NCBI GenBank assembly: GCA_002999035.1 | Contig: CP027241.1 | Span: forward strand, 2,866,195-2,930,194 | Direction: 5' to 3' | DNA from: Lachnospiraceae bacterium oral taxon 500 | GTDB taxonomy: Bacteria > Bacillota > Clostridia > Lachnospirales > Vallitaleaceae | DNA length: 64,000 bases | In this document: in pieces, positions 43,580-51,604 of the stretch | How positions within the stretch are numbered: the first letter of the stretch is position 1 | Layout of the letters: every line of letters starts with the position of its first letter | Made by a program: the position numbers and the translations under genes | The notes under the pieces: generated by a model | Databases searched by the model: none | What the model was told of the DNA's origin: nothing | Seen by the model: only the letters and a program-made list of their open reading frames with translations

Positions 43580-43726
43580 TTGCTCCCAACTTGCACCGGT
43601 CTGCGTGAGTGCAAGAGAAAATCCTGCGGATTTTCTCTCCGCTCCGGCGCTCATATAAGTTGCTCGCAAAATCCGCCTGTGCACGCCAGTGTGCCCCGCT
43701 CCTTTTGCTCCCAACTTGCACTCACG
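43580..43726. repeat. palindromic repeat block in the importer operon leader
   Basis: CGTGAGTGCAAG (43604-43615) and CTTGCACTCACG (43715-43726) are perfect inverted repeats. TTGCTCCCAACTTGCA occurs directly repeated at 43580-43595 and 43705-43720. Inside, AGAGAAAATCC-tgc-GGATTTTCTCT (43614-43638) is a perfect 11-bp hairpin. A related string (GCTCCGCTCCTTTTGCTCCCA) recurs near 24160. As it lies within the transcribed leader it could fold in the mRNA, or it may simply be a repeat insertion. Confidence 0.6.
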
Positions 43727-43819
43727 CCTTGTTACACAACATTGTATCAAAAAATTAAGGGGTAAAAAATAGCAAAATATCAATTCACTTGTTAAAATTT
43801 TCGCTTTTTGTTCTCATTC

Positions 43820-43848
43820 CTTATATTAAAGGCTTTTTCCGTTGTCAA
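43820..43848 (-). promoter_or_regulatory. promoter of the ABC importer operon
   Basis: On the minus strand -35 TTGACA (43843-43848) and -10 TATAAG (43820-43825) are 17 bases apart. The neighbouring AraC-type regulator is encoded divergently and is the likely activator. The gap 43514-44308 also contains the leader repeat block, a TTCAGGCAAGC repeat fragment (43964-43974) and the MITE-like element. Confidence 0.72.
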
Positions 43849-43946
43849 TATCAAATTTTCAACTGCTTTTGGGGAGAAAAATTTTTATTTTTTGCTAAAA
43901 ATACATAAAAAAATAATAGGATTTTCTCGCGCTCATGTCAAATTTA

Positions 43947-43955
43947 TGGTATACT
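43947..43955 (+). promoter_or_regulatory. possible extended -10 promoter of the AraC regulator
   Basis: TGGTATACT is an extended -10 element; the -35 region at 17 bases upstream is poor. The MITE-like element lies between this site and the regulator start, giving a 350-base leader. Confidence 0.45.
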
Positions 43956-44054
43956 GATTACAATTCAGGCAAGCATAACCATCTATTTGCTTAATGTCGC
44001 CGTTTGTCGATATTCCAAGGAGTCTGAATAACTTGCCTAAGCTGTAATGTGTAT

Positions 44055-44253
44055 TACTCAACTTTCCCATGTTCGACAGAACAGTCTTTTTTAGGCTCGT
44101 TGCATGGGCAGGAACGGAATGCGATTTGCGAAGAAAATCGCGAGAGTGGGTCCATGCACCCGCTCTCTGAGCGGGACAGAGCCAAAAAAGACTATGGTAG
44201 GTCGCCCACCCGGGCAGAAGTGCGAAGCACTTCGATCAGGGGAAAGTTGAGTA
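44055..44253. repeat. MITE-like inverted-repeat element, long copy
   Basis: Perfect 14-base terminal inverted repeats, TACTCAACTTTCCC (44055-44068) and GGGAAAGTTGAGTA (44240-44253), bound about 200 bases. Inside are nested palindromes (TGCATGGG..CCATGCA; GCGATTTGCGAAGAAAATCGC; CCGCTCTCTGAGCGG; AAGTGCGAAGCACTT). Both end segments match the 55-150 element in the opposite orientation. It has no ORF for a transposase. It sits between the regulator's promoter region and its start codon. Confidence 0.8.
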
Positions 44254-44308
44254 TATTGAAAATATATTTGCTTTCATCAGCTGCAGATTTAACTTATTAG
44301 GGGGCATC

Positions 44309-46564
44309 ATGCGTTTATCTGTTTCTTCTATTAAAAAATTAATGCATTCGCATCATTTTAAAACTGCTTTGGGAATGCTGCTTTTGATTTCGCATATTTT
44401 TTTGCTGCTTACCGCCGGGATTTGGCAGCGACAATACCAAGCTGCCGTCAGAGAAAAAGCCGGCTTTCACTTGCAGCAGCTTTTGAATTATGCGGAAGAA
44501 ACCATGTCAACCGCCAAAGACAGTGCTTTGTTCGCCGGTACGCTGCCATCGGTGCAAAATGCTTTGCTCTCGCCCGCACCTTCCCTTGACCAGCTGATTG
44601 CGCTTGACCGCGACCTGTCACCCTTTGTCACGATGACGGCGTATGAGTCCTTTATCCTTTGGTTTCGCCAATCCGACCTGATTTATGACTCCAAAGGCAG
44701 TCTTTATCACTACTCTGATTTTTATAATCCGGGGCTGCCGGAGCGTTTCAGCCAGCGGCAAAGCGAAGAATATTGGGAATTGGGATACCCCTATCACCGT
44801 TACTATGAAGGCGACAGCCCTTATCAGGTTTTGACTTATCTGCATTCGCTGCCGCTTTATGGTTTGGAAAAATACGGCTTTATTGCCGTCAACATTCCCT
44901 TAACCGAATTGACCCGTTATTTTGAAGAGACCGCTGCCGGTTTATCCGAAAAAATCATGCTTTCTTTTGAAAATAAAGCGCTGTGGTCAAATGCCTTGCC
45001 GGCGGACAGCGATTCCTATGAGGAGCAGCCGGGCGTTGCCTTAACCTCGGCTTCTTATCTCACTTTGCAGGGTCAGGTTTATTTGCCGCGCCATTTTGTC
45101 TGGAAAAAGCTTTTTTCCCTTCTGCCGCTGCTGCTCCCCTGCTATCTATGCCTGCTCCTCATCAATTTGGCCGGAGCAGTTGCTTACAGCTTCTATCACT
45201 TAAACCGGTTTGACCTTTTTCTGGCCAAAATCGGCATGGACGGCACGCAAACTTTAAGCGGTGAAAGCGCTGGCGGTGCGGCTTCAATTTTTTCCGCCGT
45301 TTCACCACGAAAAGCAACTTCAGCTGCCGCTTATGATGAGTTTCAACTGCTGCAGCAGGCTGCCGAACATTTTCAAACGGAAATCAACAATATCCGGCAG
45401 TCGGCCGCAGCCAATAAACCGCTGCTGCAAGAACGGCTGCTGACCGATATTCTCTATCATCATGTCGAAGTAACTGCCATGCCCCCGGAATATGAGAAAT
45501 ATGACATTTCCTTTCCGCATCCTTATTTCTGCGTTATTTTAATCGCCGTTCAGGAAATTGAGTCGGTGGCCAACATTACGATTAAAGAGGAGCTAAAGCT
45601 GATTGTCAAGCAAAACGCAACGGAACTTTTTTCGGCTTTAGGTAAGGTTTACTCCCTTTATTCGGAAAAAGAAAATCTTCTCTTCCTATTAAATACATCG
45701 GAGGCGGCCGAACTGCGCGATAAAATTTATGCGATTGCCTTGGCTTTAAAAAAAGGAATGAAAGACTCACTCGGCTTTCATCTGCTTTTTTCGGTGGCCT
45801 TTTGCGATGCCGAAGCACCGGCCCCTTATTATGCCTGGACAAAAGCCCGTAAAAATCTGATTTTTGCTTCCGGCGCTGCCGACAGCTTTATTTTATTCAG
45901 CGATCAGGAACCTGCCGCTGCCGCTCTGATGCCAAGTGTCATCTTCCAGATTACTCAATCGGTCATTGATAAAAACAGTCCGCGGCTGGCGCAAATCGTT
46001 GAGCATTTTTATGAGCAAAATTTCCCGAACGGCACCCCGATCACTGCTGCCCGCAAAACGATCCTGCTGGCGGCCACGGCCATTTTTTCTTCACTCCTGG
46101 AAATGGATCTTTTTTTTCCGATTGAGGATATGAACCGAATGCTCCACCAGATTGAGCAAAGCGAGGAAGTCGGCCAAATCAAAGAACTGTTCCGCGCCTA
46201 TCTGGGCGGATTGATTGATACGGAAAGTAAAGTTTCGCGCGATGCCCATGAATATATTGAAAAAACTCTGACCTATTTGCAGGCGCATTTTTCTGAACCG
46301 GTGACCATTCCGCAAATTGCCGAAAACACCGGAATCAGTCCAATTTACTTAAATAAAATCTTTAAACTGGCCACCGGCAAAACCTTATCGGAATACCTGA
46401 ACTTTTACCGCACGGAAAAATCCAAGGAAATGCTGAAAAACACCGATATGACTGTTAATGATATCAGCAAAGCCCTCGGTTATAACGACGTCCGCAGTTA
46501 TATCCGTTTTTTCAAAAAGTTTTACGATATCACGCCCAATCATTACCGCAAAACGCAGGCTTAA
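44309..46564 (+). CDS. membrane-bound AraC-family transcriptional regulator
   Basis: A 751-residue one-component regulator of the YesS-like type. A transmembrane helix near 20-42 (TALGMLLLISHIFLLLTAGIW) and another near 270-295 (LFSLLPLLLPCYLCLLLINLAG) enclose an extracytoplasmic Cache-like sensor. A cytosolic linker follows, and the last 100 residues are a double helix-turn-helix AraC domain (VTIPQIAENTGISPIYLNKIFKLATGKTLSEYLNFYRTEKSKEML, then DISKALGYNDVRSYIRFFKKF). It is divergent from the importer-sulfatase operon and is its likely activator. The start at ATG 44309 follows GGGGG. Confidence 0.9.
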   Translation: MRLSVSSIKKLMHSHHFKTALGMLLLISHIFLLLTAGIWQRQYQAAVREKAGFHLQQLLNYAEETMSTAKDSALFAGTLPSVQNALLSPAPSLDQLIALDRDLSPFVTMTAYESFILWFRQSDLIYDSKGSLYHYSDFYNPGLPERFSQRQSEEYWELGYPYHRYYEGDSPYQVLTYLHSLPLYGLEKYGFIAVNIPLTELTRYFEETAAGLSEKIMLSFENKALWSNALPADSDSYEEQPGVALTSASYLTLQGQVYLPRHFVWKKLFSLLPLLLPCYLCLLLINLAGAVAYSFYHLNRFDLFLAKIGMDGTQTLSGESAGGAASIFSAVSPRKATSAAAYDEFQLLQQAAEHFQTEINNIRQSAAANKPLLQERLLTDILYHHVEVTAMPPEYEKYDISFPHPYFCVILIAVQEIESVANITIKEELKLIVKQNATELFSALGKVYSLYSEKENLLFLLNTSEAAELRDKIYAIALALKKGMKDSLGFHLLFSVAFCDAEAPAPYYAWTKARKNLIFASGAADSFILFSDQEPAAAALMPSVIFQITQSVIDKNSPRLAQIVEHFYEQNFPNGTPITAARKTILLAATAIFSSLLEMDLFFPIEDMNRMLHQIEQSEEVGQIKELFRAYLGGLIDTESKVSRDAHEYIEKTLTYLQAHFSEPVTIPQIAENTGISPIYLNKIFKLATGKTLSEYLNFYRTEKSKEMLKNTDMTVNDISKALGYNDVRSYIRFFKKFYDITPNHYRKTQA

Positions 46565-46703
46565 AAGCCGTGGTTTTTTCTTGTTTTATCCCGATTTTAT
46601 ATCTACAATTGGCCTTATTTTATGTTTCCGCTCTTTTTTTCGGCTGGACCGTGCCAACTATCTTTTCTGATTAACTAATCCTGTTGTAATATACTTAATA
46701 TTT

Positions 46704-46722
46704 GAGAATGAGAATCATTCTT
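46704..46722. promoter_or_regulatory. Fur-box-like site upstream of the hydrogenase operon
   Basis: GAGAATGAGAATCATTCTT agrees with the classical 19-base Fur box at 15 positions by hand comparison. It lies 92 bases before the hydrogenase -35 and 140 bases after the AraC gene. The same bases can form a 7-bp hairpin (AGAATGA/TCATTCT) followed by a T-run, so a short terminator for the AraC gene is the competing reading. Nothing else stands out in the gap 46565-46889 apart from the operon promoter. Confidence 0.5.
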
Positions 46723-46814
46723 TTTTATTGTCTTTGTTTTTAGATAAATTGTCCTGTATTTTTTGTTATTTTTTTACCTTTTTAAAGATAATCACGACTA
46801 TTTCCTGCCATTCC

Positions 46815-46843
46815 TTTACATTTTTTCGTTTTTTTGTTATAAT
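46815..46843 (+). promoter_or_regulatory. promoter of the hydrogenase operon
   Basis: -35 TTTACA (46815-46820) and a perfect -10 TATAAT (46838-46843) have a 17-base spacer. The string AGGAGGTTATC occurs twice downstream, at about 46849 and 46879; only the second precedes an initiation codon (ATG 46890). The first copy sits at the likely transcript start. Confidence 0.85.
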
Positions 46844-46889
46844 TGTCAGGAGGTTATCAATATTCTTTGTTGAATATAGGAGGTTATCG

Positions 46890-47369
46890 ATGGCTAACTG
46901 TGTTAATTGCGATCAATTTAAAGAACTCGATGAGTTTATTGACGCTTTGCCCAGCAAAAAAGGCGAATTGATTCGGGTTCTACACCACGCGCAAAAAACC
47001 TACGGCTACCTGCCGCAGGAGCTTCAAATTCACATTGCCCGAAAAATGGGCGTTCCCACATCCAAAGTATTTGGCGTCGTTAGTTTTTATTCTTTTTTTA
47101 CCATGGAGCCAAAGGGCGAGTTTGATATCTCCATTTGTTTGGGGACGGCCTGCTATGTCCGCGGTGCCGACAAGGTTTTGGAAGAGTTTAAGCAGGAACT
47201 GGGGATTGACGTGGGCGGAACTACGCCCGACGGCAAGTTTTCCTTATCTGTTCTGCGCTGTGTCGGCGCCTGCGGATTAGCTCCGGTTGTACTGGTCAAT
47301 GGTAAGGTTTACGGCCGGGTGGCTGCGGCCGAAGTCAAAGGAATTCTCGACGAATATCGAGAAGTTTAA
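46890..47369 (+). CDS. hydC: bifurcating hydrogenase NuoE-like [2Fe-2S] subunit (HydC)
   Basis: A 159-residue thioredoxin-fold [2Fe-2S] protein like NuoE. The four ligands appear as CLGTACYVRGA and CVGACGLAPV (CxxxxC and CxxxC). The N-terminal half (KKGELIRVLHHAQKTYGYLPQELQIHIARKMGVPTSKVFGVVSFYSFF) is the NuoE helical domain. In HydABC complexes it passes electrons near the flavin of HydB. I start at ATG 46890 with AGGAGG; the frame open from 46728 would prepend a hydrophobic run that spans the promoter. Confidence 0.93.
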   Translation: MANCVNCDQFKELDEFIDALPSKKGELIRVLHHAQKTYGYLPQELQIHIARKMGVPTSKVFGVVSFYSFFTMEPKGEFDISICLGTACYVRGADKVLEEFKQELGIDVGGTTPDGKFSLSVLRCVGACGLAPVVLVNGKVYGRVAAAEVKGILDEYREV

Positions 47370-47398
47370 AGTTCGGCAAGGTTAAAAAGGAGGGTATC

Positions 47399-47776
47399 AT
47401 GCCAAAAATTAATTCAGTTAGCGATCTCAAGCAGCACAAAGAAGCAGCTCAGCAAAAAATCGCTGCCCGGCTGCTGGGCGAAAATATTGATCATTTAGTG
47501 CAAATTCAGGTGGGAATGGAAAACTCCGGGATTTTGGCCGGAGCCAAAGAAATTTATCACATCTTATGGGAACTGGCTTTAAATAAAAACATCGTCGTTT
47601 TTCAGACAGATCGAATTGAAACCTTTAAGGAACCTGCCATCAGGATTATTTCTCCGGACAGCAAGGAAGCGGTTATTTTTGAAGGAGTAAGCCCCGAAAA
47701 AGCAAAAGAAATCTTTTTTGAATATGTGGAAAAAGGCAATTCACTGGACGGCATGATCCGGACAGAATACGAATAA
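47399..47776 (+). CDS. hydD: HydD-like subunit: ferredoxin-type thioredoxin fold without cysteines
   Basis: A 125-residue protein at the operon position where many clostridia encode a small thioredoxin-like [2Fe-2S] ferredoxin. The fold signature is recognisable: VGMENSGILAGA aligns with the usual VGMATCGIAAGA, and FQTDRIETF with the usual TGCIGMC stretch. All ligand cysteines are replaced; the protein contains no cysteine at all. It therefore cannot bind an Fe-S cluster in the normal way. Acetobacterium woodii HydD is a reported cofactor-less subunit in a comparable operon, so a structural role is likely. AGGAGG precedes ATG 47399; hydB follows after 17 bases. Confidence 0.75.
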   Translation: MPKINSVSDLKQHKEAAQQKIAARLLGENIDHLVQIQVGMENSGILAGAKEIYHILWELALNKNIVVFQTDRIETFKEPAIRIISPDSKEAVIFEGVSPEKAKEIFFEYVEKGNSLDGMIRTEYE

Positions 47777-47793
47777 GGTTGGGAGGCAAAGAC

Positions 47794-49584
47794 ATGTCAA
47801 ACTATAAGATGCAGATTTTGGTTTGCGGCGGAACGGGTTGTCTGTCATCCGAATCCGCTTTGATCGTCAAAAACTTAAAAGAGGAAGTGAAAAAGCACGG
47901 TTTGACCGAAGACGTCCGGGTGGTACTGGGCGGCTGCTTTGGCTTTTGCGAAAAAGGGCCGATTGTTAAGGTTTTGCCAGATAACACCTTTTATACGCAG
48001 GTCAAACCGGCAGATGCCGCTGAAATCATTGAAAGCCATATCCTCTGCGGCCATAAAGTGAATCGTTTATTGTTTATCGAACCCAAAACCGGTGAAGCCA
48101 TTTCCGATTCCAAGCACATGAACTTTTACAAAAAACAGGAGCGGATTGCCTTGCGTAACTGCGGCTTTATTGATCCGCACGACATTGAAGAATATATTGC
48201 CCGCGATGGCTACGCCGCTCTGGCCAAAGCTTTAACTGAAATGACCCGGGATCAGGTCATTGCCGAAGTTAAGGACTCAGGATTACGCGGTCGCGGCGGC
48301 GGCGGTTTTTTAACCGGTCTGAAATGGGAGTTTGCTAAAAAATCCGTGTCCATTGAAAAATATGTGATTTGTAATGCTGACGAAGGCGATCCGGGTGCTT
48401 TTATGGATCGGTCAATCTTAGAAGGCGATCCCCATTCAATTGTGGAAGCCATGGCCATCTGCGGTTATGCTATCGGGGCGGCGGAAGGCCGGGTCTATAT
48501 CCGGGCCGAATATCCGCTAGCCATCACCCGGCTGCAAGATGCCATTGATTCAGCCAGAGAATATGGGCTATTGGGCAACAACATTCTCGGTACCGACTTT
48601 AATTTTGATATTCACCTGTCCTTCGGCGCCGGCGCTTTTGTCTGCGGCGAGGAAACTGCGTTGATTCACTCGATGGAGGGCGAACGGGGTGAACCGACAA
48701 CCAAGCCCCCCTTCCCGGCCGAATCCGGCTACTGGGGAAAACCGACCAATGTCAATAACGTTGAAACTTTGGCCAATATTCCTGTTATTTTGCTGCGCGG
48801 CAGCCAGTGGTTTAAAAGTATCGGCACGGAAAAATCCAGCGGCACCAAGGTCTTTGCCCTGGCCGGCAAAATCAATAATGTCGGCCTGATTGAAGTCCCG
48901 ATGGGCACAACCTTGCGCGAAGTTATTTATGAAATCGGCGGCGGCATCAAGGGCGGCCACAGTTTTAAGGCGGTTCAGACCGGCGGCCCGTCCGGCGGCT
49001 GTCTGACCGAAAAAGATTTGGATACGCCGATTGATTTTGACAATCTGATTGCCAAAGGCTCAATGATGGGCTCCGGCGGTATGATTGTCATGGATGAAAC
49101 TGACTGTATGCCGGCAGTTGCTAAGTTTTATCTGGAATTTACACAGGAAGAATCCTGCGGCAAATGTACTCCTTGCCGGATTGGCACAAGGCGGCTCTTA
49201 GAGCTTCTGGAGATGATTACCGACGGCAGAGCGGAAATGCGTCACTTAGATGAACTTCGGCGCCTGAGCCGGGTTATCTGCGACACGGCTTTATGCGGCT
49301 TGGGACAGACTGCGCCCAATCCGGTGCTGTCAACCTTAAACTCTTTTTGGGATGAATATGTTGCCCATGTCAAAGAGCACCGCTGCCCGGCCGGCCGCTG
49401 CCAAAAACTGATTCGCTATGTCATCAATATCAATTGTATCGGCTGTACCGCCTGCGCTCGGAAATGTCCGGTCGGCTGTATCAGCGGCGAGAGAAAGCAG
49501 AGGCATGTCATCGATCCGGAAAAATGTATCAAATGCGGTGCTTGTTATGCAGCTTGTAAGTTCCATGCGATTGACAAAAAGTAA
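47794..49584 (+). CDS. hydB: bifurcating hydrogenase NuoF-like flavoprotein subunit HydB
   Basis: A 596-residue NADH-binding flavoprotein. In order: an N-terminal thioredoxin-like [2Fe-2S] domain (CGGTGC, CFGFC), the FMN/NADH loops (RGRGGGGFLTGLKWEF; NADEGDPGAFMDR; GAGAFVCGEETALI), the NuoF [4Fe-4S] site (ESCGKCTPCRIG) and a C-terminal 2[4Fe-4S] ferredoxin domain (CIGCTACARKCPVGC, CIKCGACYAACKF). This is the expected HydB layout, where bifurcation between NADH and ferredoxin is thought to occur. I start at ATG 47794 with GGGAGG. It ends 12 bases before hydA. Confidence 0.96.
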   Translation: MSNYKMQILVCGGTGCLSSESALIVKNLKEEVKKHGLTEDVRVVLGGCFGFCEKGPIVKVLPDNTFYTQVKPADAAEIIESHILCGHKVNRLLFIEPKTGEAISDSKHMNFYKKQERIALRNCGFIDPHDIEEYIARDGYAALAKALTEMTRDQVIAEVKDSGLRGRGGGGFLTGLKWEFAKKSVSIEKYVICNADEGDPGAFMDRSILEGDPHSIVEAMAICGYAIGAAEGRVYIRAEYPLAITRLQDAIDSAREYGLLGNNILGTDFNFDIHLSFGAGAFVCGEETALIHSMEGERGEPTTKPPFPAESGYWGKPTNVNNVETLANIPVILLRGSQWFKSIGTEKSSGTKVFALAGKINNVGLIEVPMGTTLREVIYEIGGGIKGGHSFKAVQTGGPSGGCLTEKDLDTPIDFDNLIAKGSMMGSGGMIVMDETDCMPAVAKFYLEFTQEESCGKCTPCRIGTRRLLELLEMITDGRAEMRHLDELRRLSRVICDTALCGLGQTAPNPVLSTLNSFWDEYVAHVKEHRCPAGRCQKLIRYVININCIGCTACARKCPVGCISGERKQRHVIDPEKCIKCGACYAACKFHAIDKK

Positions 49585-49596
49585 AGGAGTACGCAA

Positions 49597-51354
49597 ATGA
49601 TTGATTTAAAAATTGACGGAAAACCCGTTTCCGTTCCCGAAAGCAGTACCATTTTGGAAGCTGCCAAAGCGTTGAATATCGTGATTCCAACTTTGTGTCA
49701 TTTAGACCTGCATGACACCAAGATGATCAATAAAGCGGCCTCCTGCCGCGTCTGCGTGGTTGAAATCAAAGGTCGTCGTAATTTAGCGCCGGCCTGTGCT
49801 ACTCCGGTATCGGAAGGCATGGAGATTATCACCAACAATATGCGGGTGATGGAAGCCCGGCGGATGGTTTTGGAACTCCTGATTTCCGACCATCCCAAGG
49901 ATTGTCTGGCCTGCCGCAAGGCCGGCAACTGCGAGCTTCAGGACTTGGCTGAAAAATTAGCACTCCGAGGACACTCCATTTCCGGTACCTCAATGAGCAC
50001 CTACCACGTCGATATCTCTCCGTCTCTGATTCGGGATATGGATAAATGCGTGATGTGCCGCCGCTGCGAAACCATGTGCAATGATGTCCAGACCGTCGGT
50101 GCTTTGTCCGGCATTAACCGCGGCTTTAACGCCGTCGTTTCCAGTGCTTTTGAACTGCCGATGGTCGATACCGTCTGCACCCACTGCGGCCAATGTGTGG
50201 CCGTCTGCCCGACCGGCGCTCTGACCGAAAATGACCATACTTATAAAGTATTTGAGGCTCTGGCTGACCCAACTAAAACCGTGATCGTGCAAACAGCTCC
50301 GGCTGTTCGGGTAGCACTGGGTGAGGCCTTCGGCGAAGCTCCCGGCAGTGTTATGACCGGAAAAATGGTCGCCGCCCTAAAGCATATGGGCTTTGATTAT
50401 GTTTTTGATACAAACTTCTCGGCTGATTTGACCATTATGGAAGAGGGCGCTGAACTTTTAGACCGGCTGGATCGCTTCCTGAAAAGCGGCGATGAACGCT
50501 CTTTACCGATTCTGACCTCCTGCTGTCCGGCTTGGGTCAATTTCATTGAAAGCCAGTTCCCGGAACTGATTCATATTCCGTCTTCGGCCAAATCGCCGCA
50601 GCAAATGTTCGGCGCAATCGCCAAGAGCTACTTTGCCGAAAAGCTGGGCATTGACCGGGAAAACCTGATTGTCGTTTCCTTAATGCCTTGTCTTGCCAAA
50701 AAGCAGGAAGCACATGAAGAAGAGTTTTGCCCGGACGGCAATCCGGATGTTGATATCGTCATCACTACCCGGGAGTTTGCTCATATGATTCAGCAAATGA
50801 ACATTAATGTCCATGATCTGGAAGATGCGGAATACGACGATCCGCTTGGTATTTCGACCGGTGCCGGCATGATTTTCGGCTCAACCGGCGGTGTCATTGA
50901 AGCTGCCGTCCGGACAGCTTACGAACTACAGACCAAGCATCCGCTGGAAAAAATCGAATTTGAGCAGCTGCGCGGCTTTGACGGCATCCGAATCGGCCAT
51001 GTTGATGTGGACGGCTTCATGCTCAACATCGGCATCGCGCATGGACTGGGCAATGCCAGAGCTTTGCTGGAAGAAGTCCGCGACGGCAACCGCCGCAATC
51101 TTCATGCGATTGAAGTCATGGCTTGCCCGGGCGGCTGCATCGGCGGCGCCGGTCAGCCCTACCATCACGGCAATTCCGATATTTTAAAAGCCCGGCAAAA
51201 AGCCATCTATGAGATTGACAGAAACTCTAAACTGCGTAAATCGCACGAAAATCCGGCGGTTATTGAGTTATACCGTGCTTTTCTCGGTGAACCGCTGGGC
51301 GAGCGGGCGCACCAGCTGCTGCATACTCATTACAGTGTTAAGGAAAAGGTATAG
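49597..51354 (+). CDS. hydA: [FeFe] hydrogenase catalytic subunit HydA
   Basis: A 585-residue group A3-type [FeFe] hydrogenase. It has an N-terminal [2Fe-2S] ferredoxin domain (SCRVC), a His-Cys3 cluster (HPKDCLACRKAGNCELQ), two [4Fe-4S] clusters (CVMCRRCETMC; CTHCGQCVAVCP) and the three H-cluster motifs intact: TSCCPAWVNF, MPCLAKKQE and MACPGGCIGGAGQP. It reduces protons or oxidises H2. Together with HydB and HydC this predicts electron bifurcation. The maturases HydEFG are not in this window. AGGAG precedes the ATG. Confidence 0.97.
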   Translation: MIDLKIDGKPVSVPESSTILEAAKALNIVIPTLCHLDLHDTKMINKAASCRVCVVEIKGRRNLAPACATPVSEGMEIITNNMRVMEARRMVLELLISDHPKDCLACRKAGNCELQDLAEKLALRGHSISGTSMSTYHVDISPSLIRDMDKCVMCRRCETMCNDVQTVGALSGINRGFNAVVSSAFELPMVDTVCTHCGQCVAVCPTGALTENDHTYKVFEALADPTKTVIVQTAPAVRVALGEAFGEAPGSVMTGKMVAALKHMGFDYVFDTNFSADLTIMEEGAELLDRLDRFLKSGDERSLPILTSCCPAWVNFIESQFPELIHIPSSAKSPQQMFGAIAKSYFAEKLGIDRENLIVVSLMPCLAKKQEAHEEEFCPDGNPDVDIVITTREFAHMIQQMNINVHDLEDAEYDDPLGISTGAGMIFGSTGGVIEAAVRTAYELQTKHPLEKIEFEQLRGFDGIRIGHVDVDGFMLNIGIAHGLGNARALLEEVRDGNRRNLHAIEVMACPGGCIGGAGQPYHHGNSDILKARQKAIYEIDRNSKLRKSHENPAVIELYRAFLGEPLGERAHQLLHTHYSVKEKV

Positions 51355-51442
51355 TTCGGCTATGCGGCTAACAACAAGTTACAGCTGCGGCCGATAGTAC
51401 ATCAAAATAGTACATCAAAGCTGCTGAATAATTTCTGAAAAT

Positions 51443-51490
51443 AAAAACTCCGGCCAAGGCGGCTGATCGCCCTTCCTAACCGGAGTTTTT
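51443..51490 (+). terminator. terminator of the hydrogenase operon
   Basis: AAAAACTCCGG (51443-51453) and CCGGAGTTTTT (51480-51490) pair perfectly and end in the T-run. It lies about 90 bases after the hydA stop and before the next promoter. Confidence 0.9.
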
Positions 51491-51523
51491 CATGCAAGTT
51501 TCTGATAATTCCCAGAAAAATCA

Positions 51524-51552
51524 TTGACTTTCGCCTGAAAAAATATTAGAAT
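51524..51552 (+). promoter_or_regulatory. promoter of the WG-repeat protein gene
   Basis: -35 TTGACT (51524-51529) and -10 TAGAAT (51547-51552) are 17 bases apart, 50 bases before ATG 51605, which has AAAGGAGA upstream. Confidence 0.78.
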
Positions 51553-51604
51553 ATCAGGAAGTGCAGAAAAGGAAACTGGACACTACTCAAAAAAGGAGAA
51601 TCTG

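Noticed and set aside
43514-43783. N-terminal extension of the YteP-type permease
   Set aside because: The extension translates the palindromic leader repeat, is unlike any permease N-terminus, and the ATG at 43513 has a strong ribosome site.
44091-44240. Nested palindromes considered as a CRISPR fragment
   Set aside because: No regular direct repeats with unique spacers; the palindromes belong to a terminal-inverted-repeat element.
46728-46889. 54-residue hydrophobic N-terminal extension of HydC that could be taken as a signal peptide
   Set aside because: It spans the operon promoter, and HydC is cytosolic; the ATG at 46890 has AGGAGG.
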